From Cryptomeria japonica (lineage: Eukaryota; Streptophyta; Pinopsida; Cupressales; Cupressaceae): 64,000 bases of DNA. This document shows positions 23,980 through 36,290 of the stretch, piece after piece (the first letter of the stretch is position 1; each line of letters opens with the position of its first letter). The position numbers and the translations under genes are program-made. The notes beneath the pieces are model-generated. The model was not told where the DNA came from. It was given only the letters and a program-made list of their open reading frames with translations, and did not search any database. The stretch lies in contig NC_081414.1 of assembly GCF_030272615.1 (NCBI RefSeq), positions 779,194,119 through 779,258,118 on the forward strand, given 5' to 3'.

Positions 23980-25325
23980 TGTTGGCATTTTGGTACTAAG
24001 TTATTATTGATGTCAACCGGTGGAGATTGAGAATGGAGGATGGTTGCTTGTTTATGATGAAGAGGCATAATGTTAAGATGTGCAACTGGTAAAGGATGCT
24101 ATACCGGTCAACAAAAGAAGAACACTCTATTGGCAAAGGGTCCTACCAGTATGTGTCTGCTGGACCGACTATGTGTTCGTAGGCCATGTCTTGATCGGTG
24201 TGATACCGTGTGAAGCTGAGGTGGCAAGTAGGGTGTGGATGGTGAAGCTTCATCGATAGGGTTGATGAAACAAATATTCACCATTAATGAAGGAACTGAA
24301 AATCAAGGGATTGCATAAGACTGATTGTGGCTCAAGGAAGAAGGAATGATAGAGGTAGATCAGGGGAGTAGTTGGTGCCTGGATTGAAGCAAGAAAATCG
24401 GATTGAAAGAATACCTCGAGAAGGAAATAGAAGAGGTATTAATAGCAGCTTGACAGATGTAGATCGATATAATGGGTCATGTTTCCCTTGTCTATAAAAC
24501 GTGTCTTAAAAGGTGCGGAAATGATGGAGATGAATAGATGGACATCAAGGTAATCAGATTGTGTAGGATTTGATTGGATTTGGTTTGCCTTGTAGATTGT
24601 GATGAAACCCTAACCGTCAAAACTTTGAATTGTATTTTGGCAGGAAATCATCTGATAAGAAATGAGAGCTATGGACAAAAAAATGTTGTTGATGTTGTGA
24701 AGATTGTTGAAGGGAGAGTAGTGTGAGTGAGCAAGAAAACTGGTGAGAGGATTCTACCGGTAGTATCATAGTCTAGCAGTTGAGCTCAATCAGTAAGGTG
24801 TGGCAGAGCAGGCAACATCCTAGTGTAACACAGTGTGTTGAGAGACTATGTGTGAAGGGGAGAGAAAGATAACAAAGAGTTAATTGATTCAAGAGTTATA
24901 GAATTCATTTGTAGCAAGAAGCCTTAACTGTATTCAAATAGTATTTCATTATACATTGCCAAGTTGAAGCTTGGTCCAGGGGTTTGTGCTCCTTGGGTTG
25001 GTGCCCTAAAAGTGCAGGGGTTGGTGCTCCTTGGGTTGGTGCCCAAAATCTTTGTAAATCTATGTTTTACTTGTGAGGTTGGATTGGAGCAGTAGTCTCC
25101 AACAGCTCTTCTCACTGAGGTTTTTCCCATATTGGGTTTTCCTCGTAAATATGGTGTTGTGAGTTTCTTGTGTGTGAATGATCTCTTTAGTTTTCTCTCT
25201 TACATAGATGGTATGACTGTTTAGTGGTTAAGTAAATAACTGATTGTCCAAAGGTTAGATTGGTAAGAAGAAAGATATAGGAACCACTGATTCACCCCCC
25301 TCTTAGTGGCATTATGTGTTCAACA
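23980..25325 (+). repeat. Right LTR of copia-2
   Basis: Aligns with 17310-18542 end to end. It has a private tandem duplication around 24976-25048 (GGTTGGTGCTCCTTGGG twice) and the extra segment near 24190-24240. Confidence 0.92.
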
Positions 25326-25639
25326 CACAAATATTTTAACTAAGACTAGTGAAGAAAATTATTTCCTTGTATGTAAACAATGGAATTGTTTGTGTTGCTC
25401 AAATCCTCATGCATTTAAAGCCAACAGTTATCTATTTAAAATTATATCACACAATCTACCCATTGTTACACATTATCCTTGGAGGAACATGTAAGAATTA
25501 TAGAGGAATGAAAAGATTTGGAGTCATATTGATCCTTGGGAGACTAGAAAAGGAAGTAGAAAAAATAAGTTAATATTGTCATAATGAATCTTATAAGTAT
25601 TTAGAATCTAAAAAATATCTAGGGTGCAACTATTATTTA

Positions 25640-26000
25640 AATCTAAATGCATCTTACATTGAGCTTCAACTTGATATCCATGGAGGACATAAAAAGGTAT
25701 GCTTTGAAAGTGATTCTCTTAATATCATCAATCGCTTGATTAAAAAGATGCCTCCCAGTTGGACTATTAAACCTTTAATCCAGGATTGCCTAGTATCGAT
25801 TTTTAAGCTAGATGAAATCTACATAAACCATGTTTGTTGTGAAGGTAATATGCCTATGGATTGCATGGCCTATTTAGGAGTGGTATATGAGAAAATTAAA
25901 TGATGGATGACAGGGGTAATTTTCCCAATACACTTTTCTGAGTTGACACAAATGGATGCAGAATATCTTTTCTACTCCCAATGATAGAATATTAATGATG
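25640..26000 (+). pseudogene. LINE-type RNase H fragment
   Basis: GHKKVCFESDSLNIINRLIK, then PSWTIKPLIQDC, and HVCCEGNMPMDCMAYLG follow the layout of the RNase H domain at the end of plant non-LTR retrotransposon ORF2, with the central Asp of ESDS and the final Asp-Cys-Met segment visible. It stops at TGA about 25904, with further readable text after it. No RT domain is seen upstream, so it is a 5'-truncated scrap or a domain from a longer decayed unit. Confidence 0.6.
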
Positions 26001-26124
26001 ATTTCTTGTCAAATTAGTAAATTCATTTCTTGTAATAAAGTGGATCCAACGTAATGCTAGGGCTTCTAGAGTGTTCTTGGCCACCTAGTTTTGTGTCTAC
26101 TAGTTTGGGCTTGGGATTAAAAAG

Positions 26125-27683
26125 ATGAACCTCCAAATCTGCATGGGAAATTCTAATATAGGGGGAGATAAGTACAGAATGGAGTTGACATCATGCCAAA
26201 AATGGGACCAAAATAAAGAGTTATGGACTGAAATATTAGATGGTGGTCTTGAACCATACCTAAAAAAACTTTATGGTCAAGACCCTAAGATGATAGATGG
26301 GTTTGTGAAGGGGTGGAATAATGGAATTCTTAGTTCTTATAGTGCAGAATTCAGAGTGGATGAGACGTTTATTTCTGAAATTAATTGTTTGCAAATTGTA
26401 GGAAAAAAAGTTCTATAGAGAGCGGAAGGCGACAAAAGAATCCTTGTTTGTCTTCTTTGACAAATAGAGTGAAAGGTATAGAGTGAGAAAAACTGTTGAT
26501 GGGGGCTACAACCGTAAATATCTCATGAGTCTTTGGGAAGATGTGGTAGAGGTTATCATGAGGTACATCACTTTGGATGGCCATTTTGTTAGTATTTTTT
26601 CCTATCACTTCACTATTTTAAATGATTTTAGGCATGATAGGAAAATTTCTTTACCATTTTATTTACTATCCGCATTGGAACATAGTCTTTCACATCAATG
26701 CCAAGAATAGTGATAATCTTGTCTTGCATGAGGGGTTGATTCTTCTTATCATGGAATACGTGAAAGCTCATGAGGTCATCCCTCCCCTGCCCATAAAATT
26801 ACTAACCCTAAACCCTCATCTATTCCTGATGTTCATGTGGTGTCATAAACTAAAATTGATGAGGAGTTGGGTGAGATGGCCATGGAATGGAGGGACCTTA
26901 GAGTGCCCGATGACCATGGGAATTCACTTAATAAACCTAGGTTATATCACGTACATTCATGGCATACTAAATAATCCTCCTATTTTCAAAAAATATTTCC
27001 CTAACATATTATTTTATCACCCACTCCCAATACATAGCTCGAATTAAAATCCTCCCAATTTTCACAAAATATTGTATTTTTTCATAGCCCAAATTAAAAA
27101 CCCTCTTATTTTTATCGATATGAAATATATTGTACCCCTATTTTTGGGGATATGAAATCCCCCAATATGAATGCATGTGATATAATATTGCCTACCTAGT
27201 GCATCCCCCATGCTGATGACCATGCATATTGACCCCCAGAGAATCAGGGAACCCCTGAAAGATACCCTTGGTACCAATAGTGAAGGAAAAGTAAACCTGC
27301 AACTAATAAGTTCAAAAACCCTCCCTCCAAACCCCAAGAGCTGGGCCCTAAAAGCTCTAAAATTAAAAAAGGGGAAATCAATGGAGACAAAAGGCAAAAG
27401 GGAAGAAGAAATTAAATTGGATATCCCTCTCAATGTGGATTAGGTGGACCCAGGAGATAGAAAAAGGAATGAAGTGGATTTTGATGTGCTACTGGCTAAA
27501 TCAACTAATAGTCAAGTTAAGTGTTTATGCTGGGTGGTTAGAGAAATTCTTCTCATAAAACAAGGCAAGAAAGATATATTCAATAATTTCACAAAGAACA
27601 TCGATGTTGGACAAAAATCACAAGCTCTTGAAGATGACTCAAACATTAACAGAAGATGGGAGGGTTATAAAAATAGAGCATGA
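26125..27683 (+). pseudogene. Decayed gag-like ORF of unknown function, copy 1
   Basis: Open from ATG 26125 for 97 codons, then continued in other frames. First part: GGDKYRMELTSCQKWDQNKE and VDETFISEINCLQIVGKK. After a frameshift: FYRERKATKES, TVDGGYNRKYLMSLWEDVVE and ITLDGHFVSIFSYHF, then RKISLPFYLLSALEHSL and, in a third frame, LVLHEGLILLIMEYVKAHE. A basic, hydrophilic tail follows (27210-27683, KALKLKKGKS). I recognise the overall pattern from unannotated retroelement-associated proteins of land plants but know no function. It resembles the second copy at 28290 and, more distantly, ORF H. At least three frameshifts break it. Confidence 0.55.
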
Positions 27684-28039
27684 AGCTAAAAATTTTAATT
27701 TGGGGAAGGGGATGGACGAATTAAAGGGAAAAATAAGGGGTTTGGTGGAAATTATCAAATAGGCTATGATCAACAGTGTGGAAGGTCTCAGAAAAGTCAA
27801 TGAGAATTTATGTTCAGAGAGCCCAGTTGCTAAACAGTATATCGCCCTCAGCTGCCAAGTTGAAATAGAATAATTTGGATATAAATCCACAGGGAGAAGA
27901 TATGCAAGTGTCATCTAGACCTTTTACCAAGACAAGAAACAATAACTAGGAGAAAAGCACCACAAGGTTCATCATGGAGGAGCTTGAAGAAATAAACAAG
28001 AATATAATTCAAAAAAATTTTGAGCTCATGAAAGCTCTT

Positions 28040-28235
28040 GGTTATTTTTTTTGTAATTTTTCCTAGGTTTCTATGTCTTTTTAGTTGGGCTTTGTGGTGT
28101 GTTTCCCTTGCCTCTGTTGATGTTTGGTTGTTGATACTTTTATGATCTACTACTAGTTCGTTATTGTTTTTGGATTTGGGTTTTGTGCCCCTATAAAACC
28201 TATTTTATCTTAATTAAAAACTATTATTTAAATCT
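28040..28235 (+). repeat. T/G-rich 3' tail after gag-like copy 1
   Basis: A T/G-rich stretch ends in CCTATTTTATCTTAATT and then AAAAACTATTATTTAAATCT. The tail at 29700-29959 ends nearly the same way, so this looks like the 3' end of a retrotransposed unit. Confidence 0.45.
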
Positions 28236-28289
28236 ATGTGGAAGGAATGAAGGGCTTTGATCCTTTGTAATCAGAACAATTTTCCCATT

Positions 28290-29700
28290 CCTAGGAGGAA
28301 GGTGAAGTCTAGGTGGGGAATGTGAAGTTCACAATATCAATGGGAACAATTGTGATCACCATTGGATTGGTTGTGGAAGCCACATCCTTCCTATAAATAC
28401 CTAAGGACAACTATAAGGACTTCAAAATATTTATGGGCCCAAGAGAGAATGTATCTTGTCTTCAAAGTGGATTAAAAATAGATGATTTGTAGGGAATCTA
28501 GAAATAGGTTGTGCTACTATTGATGAAATTTGTCACCCTAGATGAGAGGTTTAAAGGCTTCCATTCCTAGTTGTTTCCCATGCTTAATAATTTTAGGTAT
28601 GAACATCAAAATTAACTTTCCCTTCTATATTTTCTCTTCTATTTATCAAAATGTTATAGTGGCTAGATCTAAAGGTATCATTCCCTTGCATTAAAGTCTC
28701 ATCCTTCACCTTTATAATTTTCACCTAGGTTTAATCCCATCTTCTAGCCCAACCATTAATCCTTCTTTTCTAGCTCTATGTCTTGAGTTATCAGTCATCC
28801 CATCTAATTCTAAAGCCACCCTGAAGCCCTCAAGAAACCCTACTTGAGTTAACCCCTCTAGGACTGCTAAATCCAAAAATATCTTCTAGCCCTACCTTCT
28901 AGTGAATGCTTTGTTAAAAAACCACAAATTGTTGATCAAGATTTGGAAAAGATGATTTCTTCTCCTTGGTCTATTGGGTTTGAATGGAAACTCATACAAA
29001 CTTATTGAGTAATTCTACCACCCCTCATACCTATTCTCCTCTCTCTAACTCCCTTCCTTCTCCACCTATGAATGATTTGATTAACCAGGAATTCTCTCTC
29101 TTTATGCCCATGGTGAATGAACTCTATGAGGGTTTCAATAAACATGAACCTATCATATATTTGATTATGGGGCAATATAAAGTGTCTAGGAAGAAAATCA
29201 ACAAAATTGAGGCCCTTCCTGAAGAAAATACAAGACGTTTGAGTTGGGAAATGGAAAAAAAGAAGCAGAGAGATTGAATGGCAGCTGGTAAATTTTCTGA
29301 AATGATTGACAAATGGGAAGGTCTAGAGAAGTTTGTGAGGATACTTAGTAAAAAATTGAACTAGGGAAATGATACAGAGGATTTAGTAGGACCAGTTGAG
29401 GCCCTGCATGACAATCAAGAGTCCATGAAAAGTTAAATGGAGGATAAGTTGGCTCAGAATACGATGATGAATTAGAAGAACTATGCTACTCTCTAATCAA
29501 TACAAGAATAAATTGAGAGGAGGCAAGAAAATAAGAGGCACCATTTGGAGTCCTCTACTACCATTGGGCTAGAATTGTGTCAAAGGCAACACTATGTTCC
29601 CCAACTATCTTCTCTAGGAAATGATCTAATAGGAAGCTCTCATTTTCAGAAAGAGCTAAAGGAATGAGCTAGGATATGAAGTTGGTGATGTCCCCCATCA
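28290..29700 (+). pseudogene. Decayed gag-like ORF of unknown function, copy 2
   Basis: Readable parts match copy 1 in order: TISMGTIVITIGLVVEATSF, then FVTLDERFKGFHS and LFPMLNNFRYEHQN at about 28525-28615 (compare ITLDGHFVSIFSYHF and ILNDFRHDRK). The C-terminal part includes an open stretch 28984-29277 with PPMNDLINQEFSLFMPMVNE and a charged helical region (KKINKIEALPEENTRRLSWE). Stops are frequent. The start is missing, as expected for a 5'-truncated copy placed directly behind the end of copy 1. Confidence 0.45.
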
Positions 29701-29959
29701 GGTAGGCGGTTGGTTTGTGCCTTCGATGGGGGTGTGTCTTGTTCTATATTTGGGTATTTGGTTATGCTTGTTTGTGGTTTGGGTTTAGTGTTTTGTATTG
29801 GATTCCTATTGGGTTTTGTTCCTTTTTATTAGTAGGCATCTTGGTCTTAGGTCCTCACTCCTCATGAGCCCTTATTTTTTGTCACTAGCCAGTTTTTGCA
29901 GTTATGTAAAGGTTTAGTCGTCACCTATTTTAATCTATTCAAAACTATTATTTGAATCT
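29701..29959 (+). repeat. T/G-rich 3' tail after gag-like copy 2
   Basis: T/G-rich tail with GGTTTGGGTTTAGTG, ending CACCTATTTTAATCTATTC and then AAAACTATTATTTGAATCT. It mirrors the tail at 28040-28235. Confidence 0.45.
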
Positions 29960-30445
29960 AAACCTAGTTATGGGTCAATGGATCCTTGAGAATTTTAATT
30001 CTTATGCATGCTATTTTTCTTGAAGTAACATAGATGAGTTATCATAAATAAAGAACTCGATGATTTAGATCATGGCATATAAATTTAGTGATGATTAAAC
30101 TTATCTCATGGATTATACACTAGATTTTAATTTATCCATAACTTATAATGTTATTTACCATTAAATGAATCATAAATTTCCTTACAAATAGAAATAGACA
30201 TGTGAGTTACTATTCAAATTACAAGTGTTGATTCAATATATCTAGACAATATTAAGATGATAGAAAACTTGGTCATGAGATATAGATTGAACATAGGAAA
30301 GACATTTAGTCACTTTATGCATATTACAAATCAATCATAATTGTTATGGATAAAGAATACAAAACCTAAGTAAAATGTGTGTTATGACCTAAATATGAGA
30401 GTATATTTTCGAAATGAATTCATGTATACAAGTAACAAGTAAGTC
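29960..30445. other. A/T-rich spacer, no gene seen
   Basis: No feature beyond the AAGTC target repeat at 30441-30445 that marks the left edge of element B. Confidence 0.5.
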
Positions 30446-31167
30446 TGTTGACAACAACAATGAGGGAAAATTGAGAAGGGGGGGTGAATTAGTTTTCATC
30501 AAATCTACAAACTTAACCACAAAATTAGATCTAATAAACTATAGCAGCAACAAAGATAAGAAAATTACTAGCACAACACACAACACCAAGATTTTGACAT
30601 GAAAAAATTGGTTAAGGGAAAAACCACGATGGGAACCTACCCACAATAAGATGATACTCTATAGTAGTATGTGAAAATATTACAATGGGGAATGCACATG
30701 CATTCAGGCACACTGCCTAGAGCTCACTGCTCAAATGATAATCACTTGGAAGGCTACAACCCTTAGGGAAGTCTCACTAACTTACAACAAGATTCAAACT
30801 ACAATATGGATGGAATGAAATACAATAATAGCATCTGTGAATGCCTGATGACAGTTCTGGTTAAGAACAATTCTCTTCTTTGCAACACCAATCGCTCCTC
30901 AATTCACTACACCAAAGTATAAATCCTTGTTTGCATATACACCACTCTCTAATAATATAGACACAACCTCGATACCCAAATTACATGACAATATCACCTA
31001 TTTATACAAATCATCAACCTTGATAACAAGGTCGACTAAACCCTCAACTAATAATTATAAAATTACATCACACGATACAAAGATCAACCAATGGACCAAT
31101 ATAATGATATACATTACATAACATGGACCTAATTTAAATCTCCAAGCATGCAACACCACCAGAAATT
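30446..31167 (-). repeat. Left (3') LTR of B, outer part
   Basis: Begins TGTTGACAACAACAATGAGGG and follows the right LTR up to CAACACCACC.GAAA, where element A enters. The first bases were judged by the preceding AAGTC. Confidence 0.88.
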
Positions 31168-32330
31168 TGATGAATCAATGATGAACAATTAGTACCAAAC
31201 TGGTACTAAGAGGTGGGGGAGTGAATCAGTATTGACAAAAACACTTTTCCTTGAACCGGTTTGACTGAGAACACTGCACTTAACTGGCAAGCAATAACAC
31301 CAGTCTAAACTAGATTACTGCCAGTTAAACACAGTAATAATGTGAAAGACATAAATCAGTAACTCTTAGCTTTCCACACAATCTAACATCTTATTTCCAT
31401 TTCACCCATATGCATACACTAGTACTACATCTACAGAAATGTAAAGACTTACTGGTCAACATGCTTTACCGCTTGACAGAGAATAACAAAGAATCACATG
31501 AAAAGAATCACACATAACACACATATTTTTCATGTGGAAACCCAACTGGGAAAAACCATAGTGGGGATGAATGCTCACAAGCTGTTCTTTGAACCCTTTT
31601 GAAGTTCACTCTATTAGGAGCCTAGTCTGGTTAAAGAATTTACAATAGGTTTTGTTAGGAACTGATCCTGCTAGGGATCACCTAGTTAAGGGATGGCTAA
31701 AATACCCAGTTAAGGGTTAAACACTGTTAAAGCAGGTTACCTTGTTAGAGGATTTTAAGAACTCAATGATTTTGAGTCACCCTGTTAAAGGATTTACAGC
31801 AAGCCGGTTAAAGCTACCCTGTTAAGGGATTTTCCAAATGTTGAAGTGGTTAGAGGTCAACATGTATTACAATGATCTGGTAATAGCACTTCAATGCCAA
31901 TGCAGATCCGCTTTAGTTCCTTCCTTCTGCAATCACACTCTGCAAGTATCTATTCTCTTATCTAGTCTAGCAAGAATTATGTATCACTGCACTAGGATAC
32001 ACACATAACATTTGCCAACAACCTCAACATGAAAAACAACATCGACCTTATAGGAAAGATAGGTTGGTAGCATAAACCCTAAACCCTAAACATTTAGGTT
32101 AAGCAATTCAGTCGGTTCAATCCTAACCGTTGAACATATTGCATTGATTACAACAGTCTTGAATAGATCTCAAGATGTTCTCCAACATTCATTCTGTTGG
32201 GTCTCAGATCAATAGATTGGATAGGTTCTAAGGAAATGCCAAATCCTATGATCAAACCCTCCAATTGATTTGGCCAACTTATAGAGTGAACCTATTTGGT
32301 TACTGACTCTCTCACTTTAGGCTCTGCAGG
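31168..32330 (-). repeat. Left (3') LTR of A, outer part
   Basis: Matches the right LTR to AACCCAACTGGGAAAAA at about 31560. The following sequence to roughly 32330 is probably LTR that the right copy has lost. The inner boundary is not resolved. Confidence 0.7.
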
Positions 32331-33163
32331 ACCTAGGCAGGTATACCTATTCACTAGTTGTTTTTCAATGACTAATGCTTTTTATAGCAGATTAAGTATC
32401 TTGATCTGATTTCCTCCTATCTCATAATGGCATAAATTTCTAGGATGGAGATATAGAAGATGAGTTCAAGATTGTTGTTGTAGAAACTATTTGATATTTG
32501 TGCTTGAAATTTATATATATACACTATTGCTAGTTTACTCTATACTTCCTACTCAGCTACTCCTATTACTTTTAAAGTGAAATGTGAATTGATGAGTTGT
32601 ATTTAATAGATGACCAGTGTCTTTCTTTGTTGTTTGGGCTACATAATCTTTATATTTTCTTTACGACTTATTGTGTAAACTTATGAGACAAATTTTAAAC
32701 CCACCCCCTCTCAATGATTATGTCAGTTATTGTTTCTTATGAGCTCTACTTCAATGTCTATATTGTAAACTACTTAAATGAATTTAACCCTAACCTTAAG
32801 AGACCATCCAAGGAAGAAATACAGGGAACAATTATGATTTGTAAGTAAATCTTTTTGATCCAAATCTACAATATGAAACATGAAATTTTACTCGAAGAAC
32901 ACGAACAACCATTTCTCCTTTAGATAATATTATAAGCAACTGCCTATAGAAAATGCAAAAATCCACAACACATATGCAAAGGAAAAATGACTGATTATAT
33001 TATATATGTTTTCCAAAATAGTACAGTGGTAAGCTTGAGGCTATAATCTACTCCTTTCTCTAATGATTCTCCATATTACAAAATTTCCCTCCTTTATATG
33101 AGAATATACATTATCACCAAGTGTTGTGCATTTTCAACATATCACCGTTAACTAACACTTTTG
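32331..33163. other. Spacer between A's LTR and ORF H, no gene seen
   Basis: A/T-rich. AAACCCACCCCCTCTCAATG at about 32698 resembles the end of a plus-strand LTR of this family, but no partner was found. Confidence 0.45.
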
Positions 33164-36100
33164 TTAACAAACTGGAAGAAACAAATTCAGCACCCCTATG
33201 TGTTCGATGTACTTGTCATCTTTATACATTACAATATCATTGTTTAGCATCCTCATGTCATTTTCCATTAGGAAATAATTGGACATAATGTGATTCACAT
33301 AATGTGACAAGTCTTTGTCCCGATCCAACTCTGCCACTACTCGATTCTTCATATCAATGAACTCTTGTTTCCACTATTCTAACGATGCCAACTCACCATC
33401 ACTGTAAAAATAGGGCACCCTAGGGGTGTTCCCATCATCCAAACTCTGAAACTCTTTCCTTAATTGATTTGCAAATTCATCATGGGATTTCACGTAAGCC
33501 TCGGCTTCAATTCTCTCACCTGGATTCAACAAACTGTTATCATTCATCACATCCTACAACCATGACCTGAGCCTTTCATGCTCTTTAAAAGCTCTAGTTG
33601 TTCCAGTGTATGTCTTCTAGTAATTATCAGCAACCTACAACATACTTCTGAATCTATGTTCAATGATCTCAAGAATTAACTTGTCCATCTTTTGTTGTAT
33701 CTTTTCTACTTGCCGAGATGTCTTTTTGGCCCCGTTCCTCCAATATATTGCATCTGTCAAAGCATCCATGGCATCTTTGTCAACACCATATGTCATCCCT
33801 ATTTGACTAGTGTCTATATCAATCCGAAGTAGTCTCACTTGCAGCCTTTGTTTTTCATCATTGGCCTTCTCATATAGGCTTTTATACGTAGAGTTCTCTC
33901 TGACAAGAAAATCTATTTGATCCTAGTTCAGTTTAGCAACATCCAAATTCAATTTGGCAATGATCCTGGGATTGGTCTTTCCAACTTGTTGTATCATTAG
34001 ATGTCCAAAAGCTTCTTCTGTGTCAATTAATGTAGGCCTCTTATCTTTGGGATAGATAGCCCATTGAAGAAGAGCCTTTTGATCTGGATCATATCCCGAT
34101 CCTCTAAAGAGTTTATCAACCTCATATGGCATCATCTGCTTATTTGGATCCTGTTTCTTAAGGAAACCATCAAACAACAAGGCAGACCTCATGTCCCATC
34201 CAGAGTACAATAACACACCAGCCTCCTTAAGCAATTGTCTCCTGTTTTTAGGTGTCAATTCTTTCATCACAAGATCCATCTCTTCTTGCAACCTTTGAAC
34301 TTACTGCTCTTCACTATTATCTTTCATGTTGTCTTTGATCTGTAATCCTTTATGTTGGTAAAGAAATGCTGTAAACTCTTTGGAAGCAATAAAGTCACTA
34401 TCAGCAATGAAATCTTCATGTTCTAGGAATCTGATGTCAGCAACTTCTCAGACATTCAATTGTCCTATCGTCAAGTCTATATGTGTATCCTTTGCATAAC
34501 AAAGAGGGTAATCTTCTCGAGGAGTGAATGGAACAACACTAGTTGCAGAAGCAAGGGACATATGAGCTAAAGGCTCTTTACTTCTAATAGTATCAATATA
34601 CTCCCCAAAGACATGAGGTAGGACTCCTTCAAGTATTTTCAATTCATGCTCCATGAGCTTGTTGGCTAACTCCAATGGGTCATCAATCTTTTGTAGTACA
34701 TTCTTATCCATTTTCCTTCTGAAAAAGCTTCTATTTATAAGCCTGCATTACTTTCTCAAACTTTATTCTCTTAACTCTGGCATCTTCTCTACCAATGTTT
34801 TTAGTGAGATCATCTGGGAGGTAAGATTTATGCTCTCCAGGCGTCAGCTTTTGTGATGGCTGGGCTATCCTTATGTATCCTCCAAGATCAAAATTGGGCC
34901 TTGGATCCCCCATAGCCATGCTATAATAATCCAACTTTGTCTGTAGCAAGCTATAGCTCTTGGAACTTTTCACAATGAAATCTGAAAAGACTAACAACCC
35001 AGGTACATTTGATTTTTTCCCATGGCTTGTTAGATGTTCTATACTCACTATTGACAGTTGCCTCACAATCTCCAAACAAGCTACTCTGTTAGGAACTGTA
35101 AGTGGAAATAGGTATGGTCTCTCTTCAAACCCATATACCCTCACTTGTGTGCAGTTTGAAAAACAATACCAATCTCCCCAATTATGTTCAATTGAGGAAT
35201 CTTCAGCAAAATCTTTTGGCCTCAAGAATCTTTGAATCTTTGATGCAAGGGCATGATCACATGGGCAACCCAATAGTTTATATAATGTCTTGAAAAAGAA
35301 CTCCTCAAAGTGCCAATATTGATTATTCACATACCTTTGGTCCCATGAAGAAACCCATAGTTGCACTGGTTTTCTCATCCCAGCATTGTAATATGTCCTG
35401 ACACATAACTCTTCTAGCCACTATCCTTCATCTTGGCCAACATATAATAGCATATGCATGAGCAAGGAATAATGCTTAAAATGCCCATTAATGACATCCC
35501 CTTTTAACTTCTCCAACCCATGATTCAAAACTTCAACTAAGTAAGAAACAAAATCAAAGAAGCGGGGGTCCTTAGACTGCACATTGACATAAATGACCAT
35601 GACTGCAATATCCATTAAAGGATGGGCTTTTATCCCTAGAACTTGAGCAACATAGTAATAAGTATATTTGAAGTATGGATCAAAAGAGTTGACATCATAG
35701 GGGGCCTTGTCATTTTGACCTACTGGCACTAAGGACCCTGCATTTCTAGGCCTATGTATGGGGAGTCTCCATGTTTTGTAAATATGCTCTAAGTTAAAAT
35801 ATTCACTTGTCAATTTCTTGAGGTCAATCAATTCTTTGAACCCCCAGTCCAATTCAAATAGAGTGTCAATAACCTCTTTTGTAATTGCAAAAATTGGCTC
35901 ACCCATATAAGTATATATGGTTCTGGTTTTAGGGTCATAGTTGTTTGCCAATGCCTTCATGAGTTCCACATTCATGAAGACATTGGCCACGACTAGCTTA
36001 CCTAAGTTCAATCGCCATAAATTGTTGATAGGTTGAGGGGAAACTCTTCTGTTGTACCCATATATGAATAATTCGTATCCCCTCAACTCTACCCATATGT

Positions 36101-36290
36101 CTCCAAGATCCTCAAACTAGTCCTCCAGGCCTTCCTCATCAGCTCTAATATTTTTGGACCTTAGACTAGATGATGGCCACTAGTCAATCAAGTCTTGGGC
36201 CAAAGAATGCCCTTCCCTTTTCTATCTCTTGGGTTTTTCCTCTACATCAAGAGGTTCCTTTCCCTTCTTGGTCTTACTAGCCTTAGATGA
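33164..36290 (-). pseudogene. ORF H: large unknown protein inside A's LTR
   Basis: About 1000 codons on the minus strand with a few stops and one frame change near 34730. It opens with a basic stretch (KASKTKKGKEP), then MRGYELFIYGYNRRVSPQPI at 36086, EPIFAITKEVIDTLFELDWG, YYYVAQVLGIKAHPLMDIAV and FVSYLVEVLNHGLEKLKGD (35421-36086). The middle (34731-35378) has VSSWDQRYVNNQYWHFEEFF. The rest is helical and charged (KELTPKNRRQLLKEAG, KKTSRQVEKIQQKMDKLI). No RT, integrase or protease motif. It recalls the unknown gag-like proteins at 26125 and 28290 in one stretch. Probably the protein of a non-autonomous retroelement; function unknown. Confidence 0.6.

Larger units (their letters stand above)
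17310..25325 (+). mobile_element. Ty1/copia retrotransposon copia-2, near full length
   Basis: Two LTRs of about 1.2-1.35 kb start TGTTGGCATTTTGG and end TTGAACA or TTCAACA. Perfect 5-bp target repeats CACAA flank it (17305-17309, 25326-25330). Inside are a primer site, extended Gag, protease, integrase, RT, RNase H and three polypurine tracts. Catalytic residues of PR, INT and RT are all readable, but about a dozen stops and frameshifts make it inactive. It is the best preserved element here. Extended coiled-coil Gag and several polypurine tracts recall the Sirevirus lineage (inference). Confidence 0.93.

Noticed and set aside
32074-32091. Interstitial telomere repeat (AAACCCT)n
   Set aside because: Only about two and a half units inside an LTR; too short to mean a former telomere.
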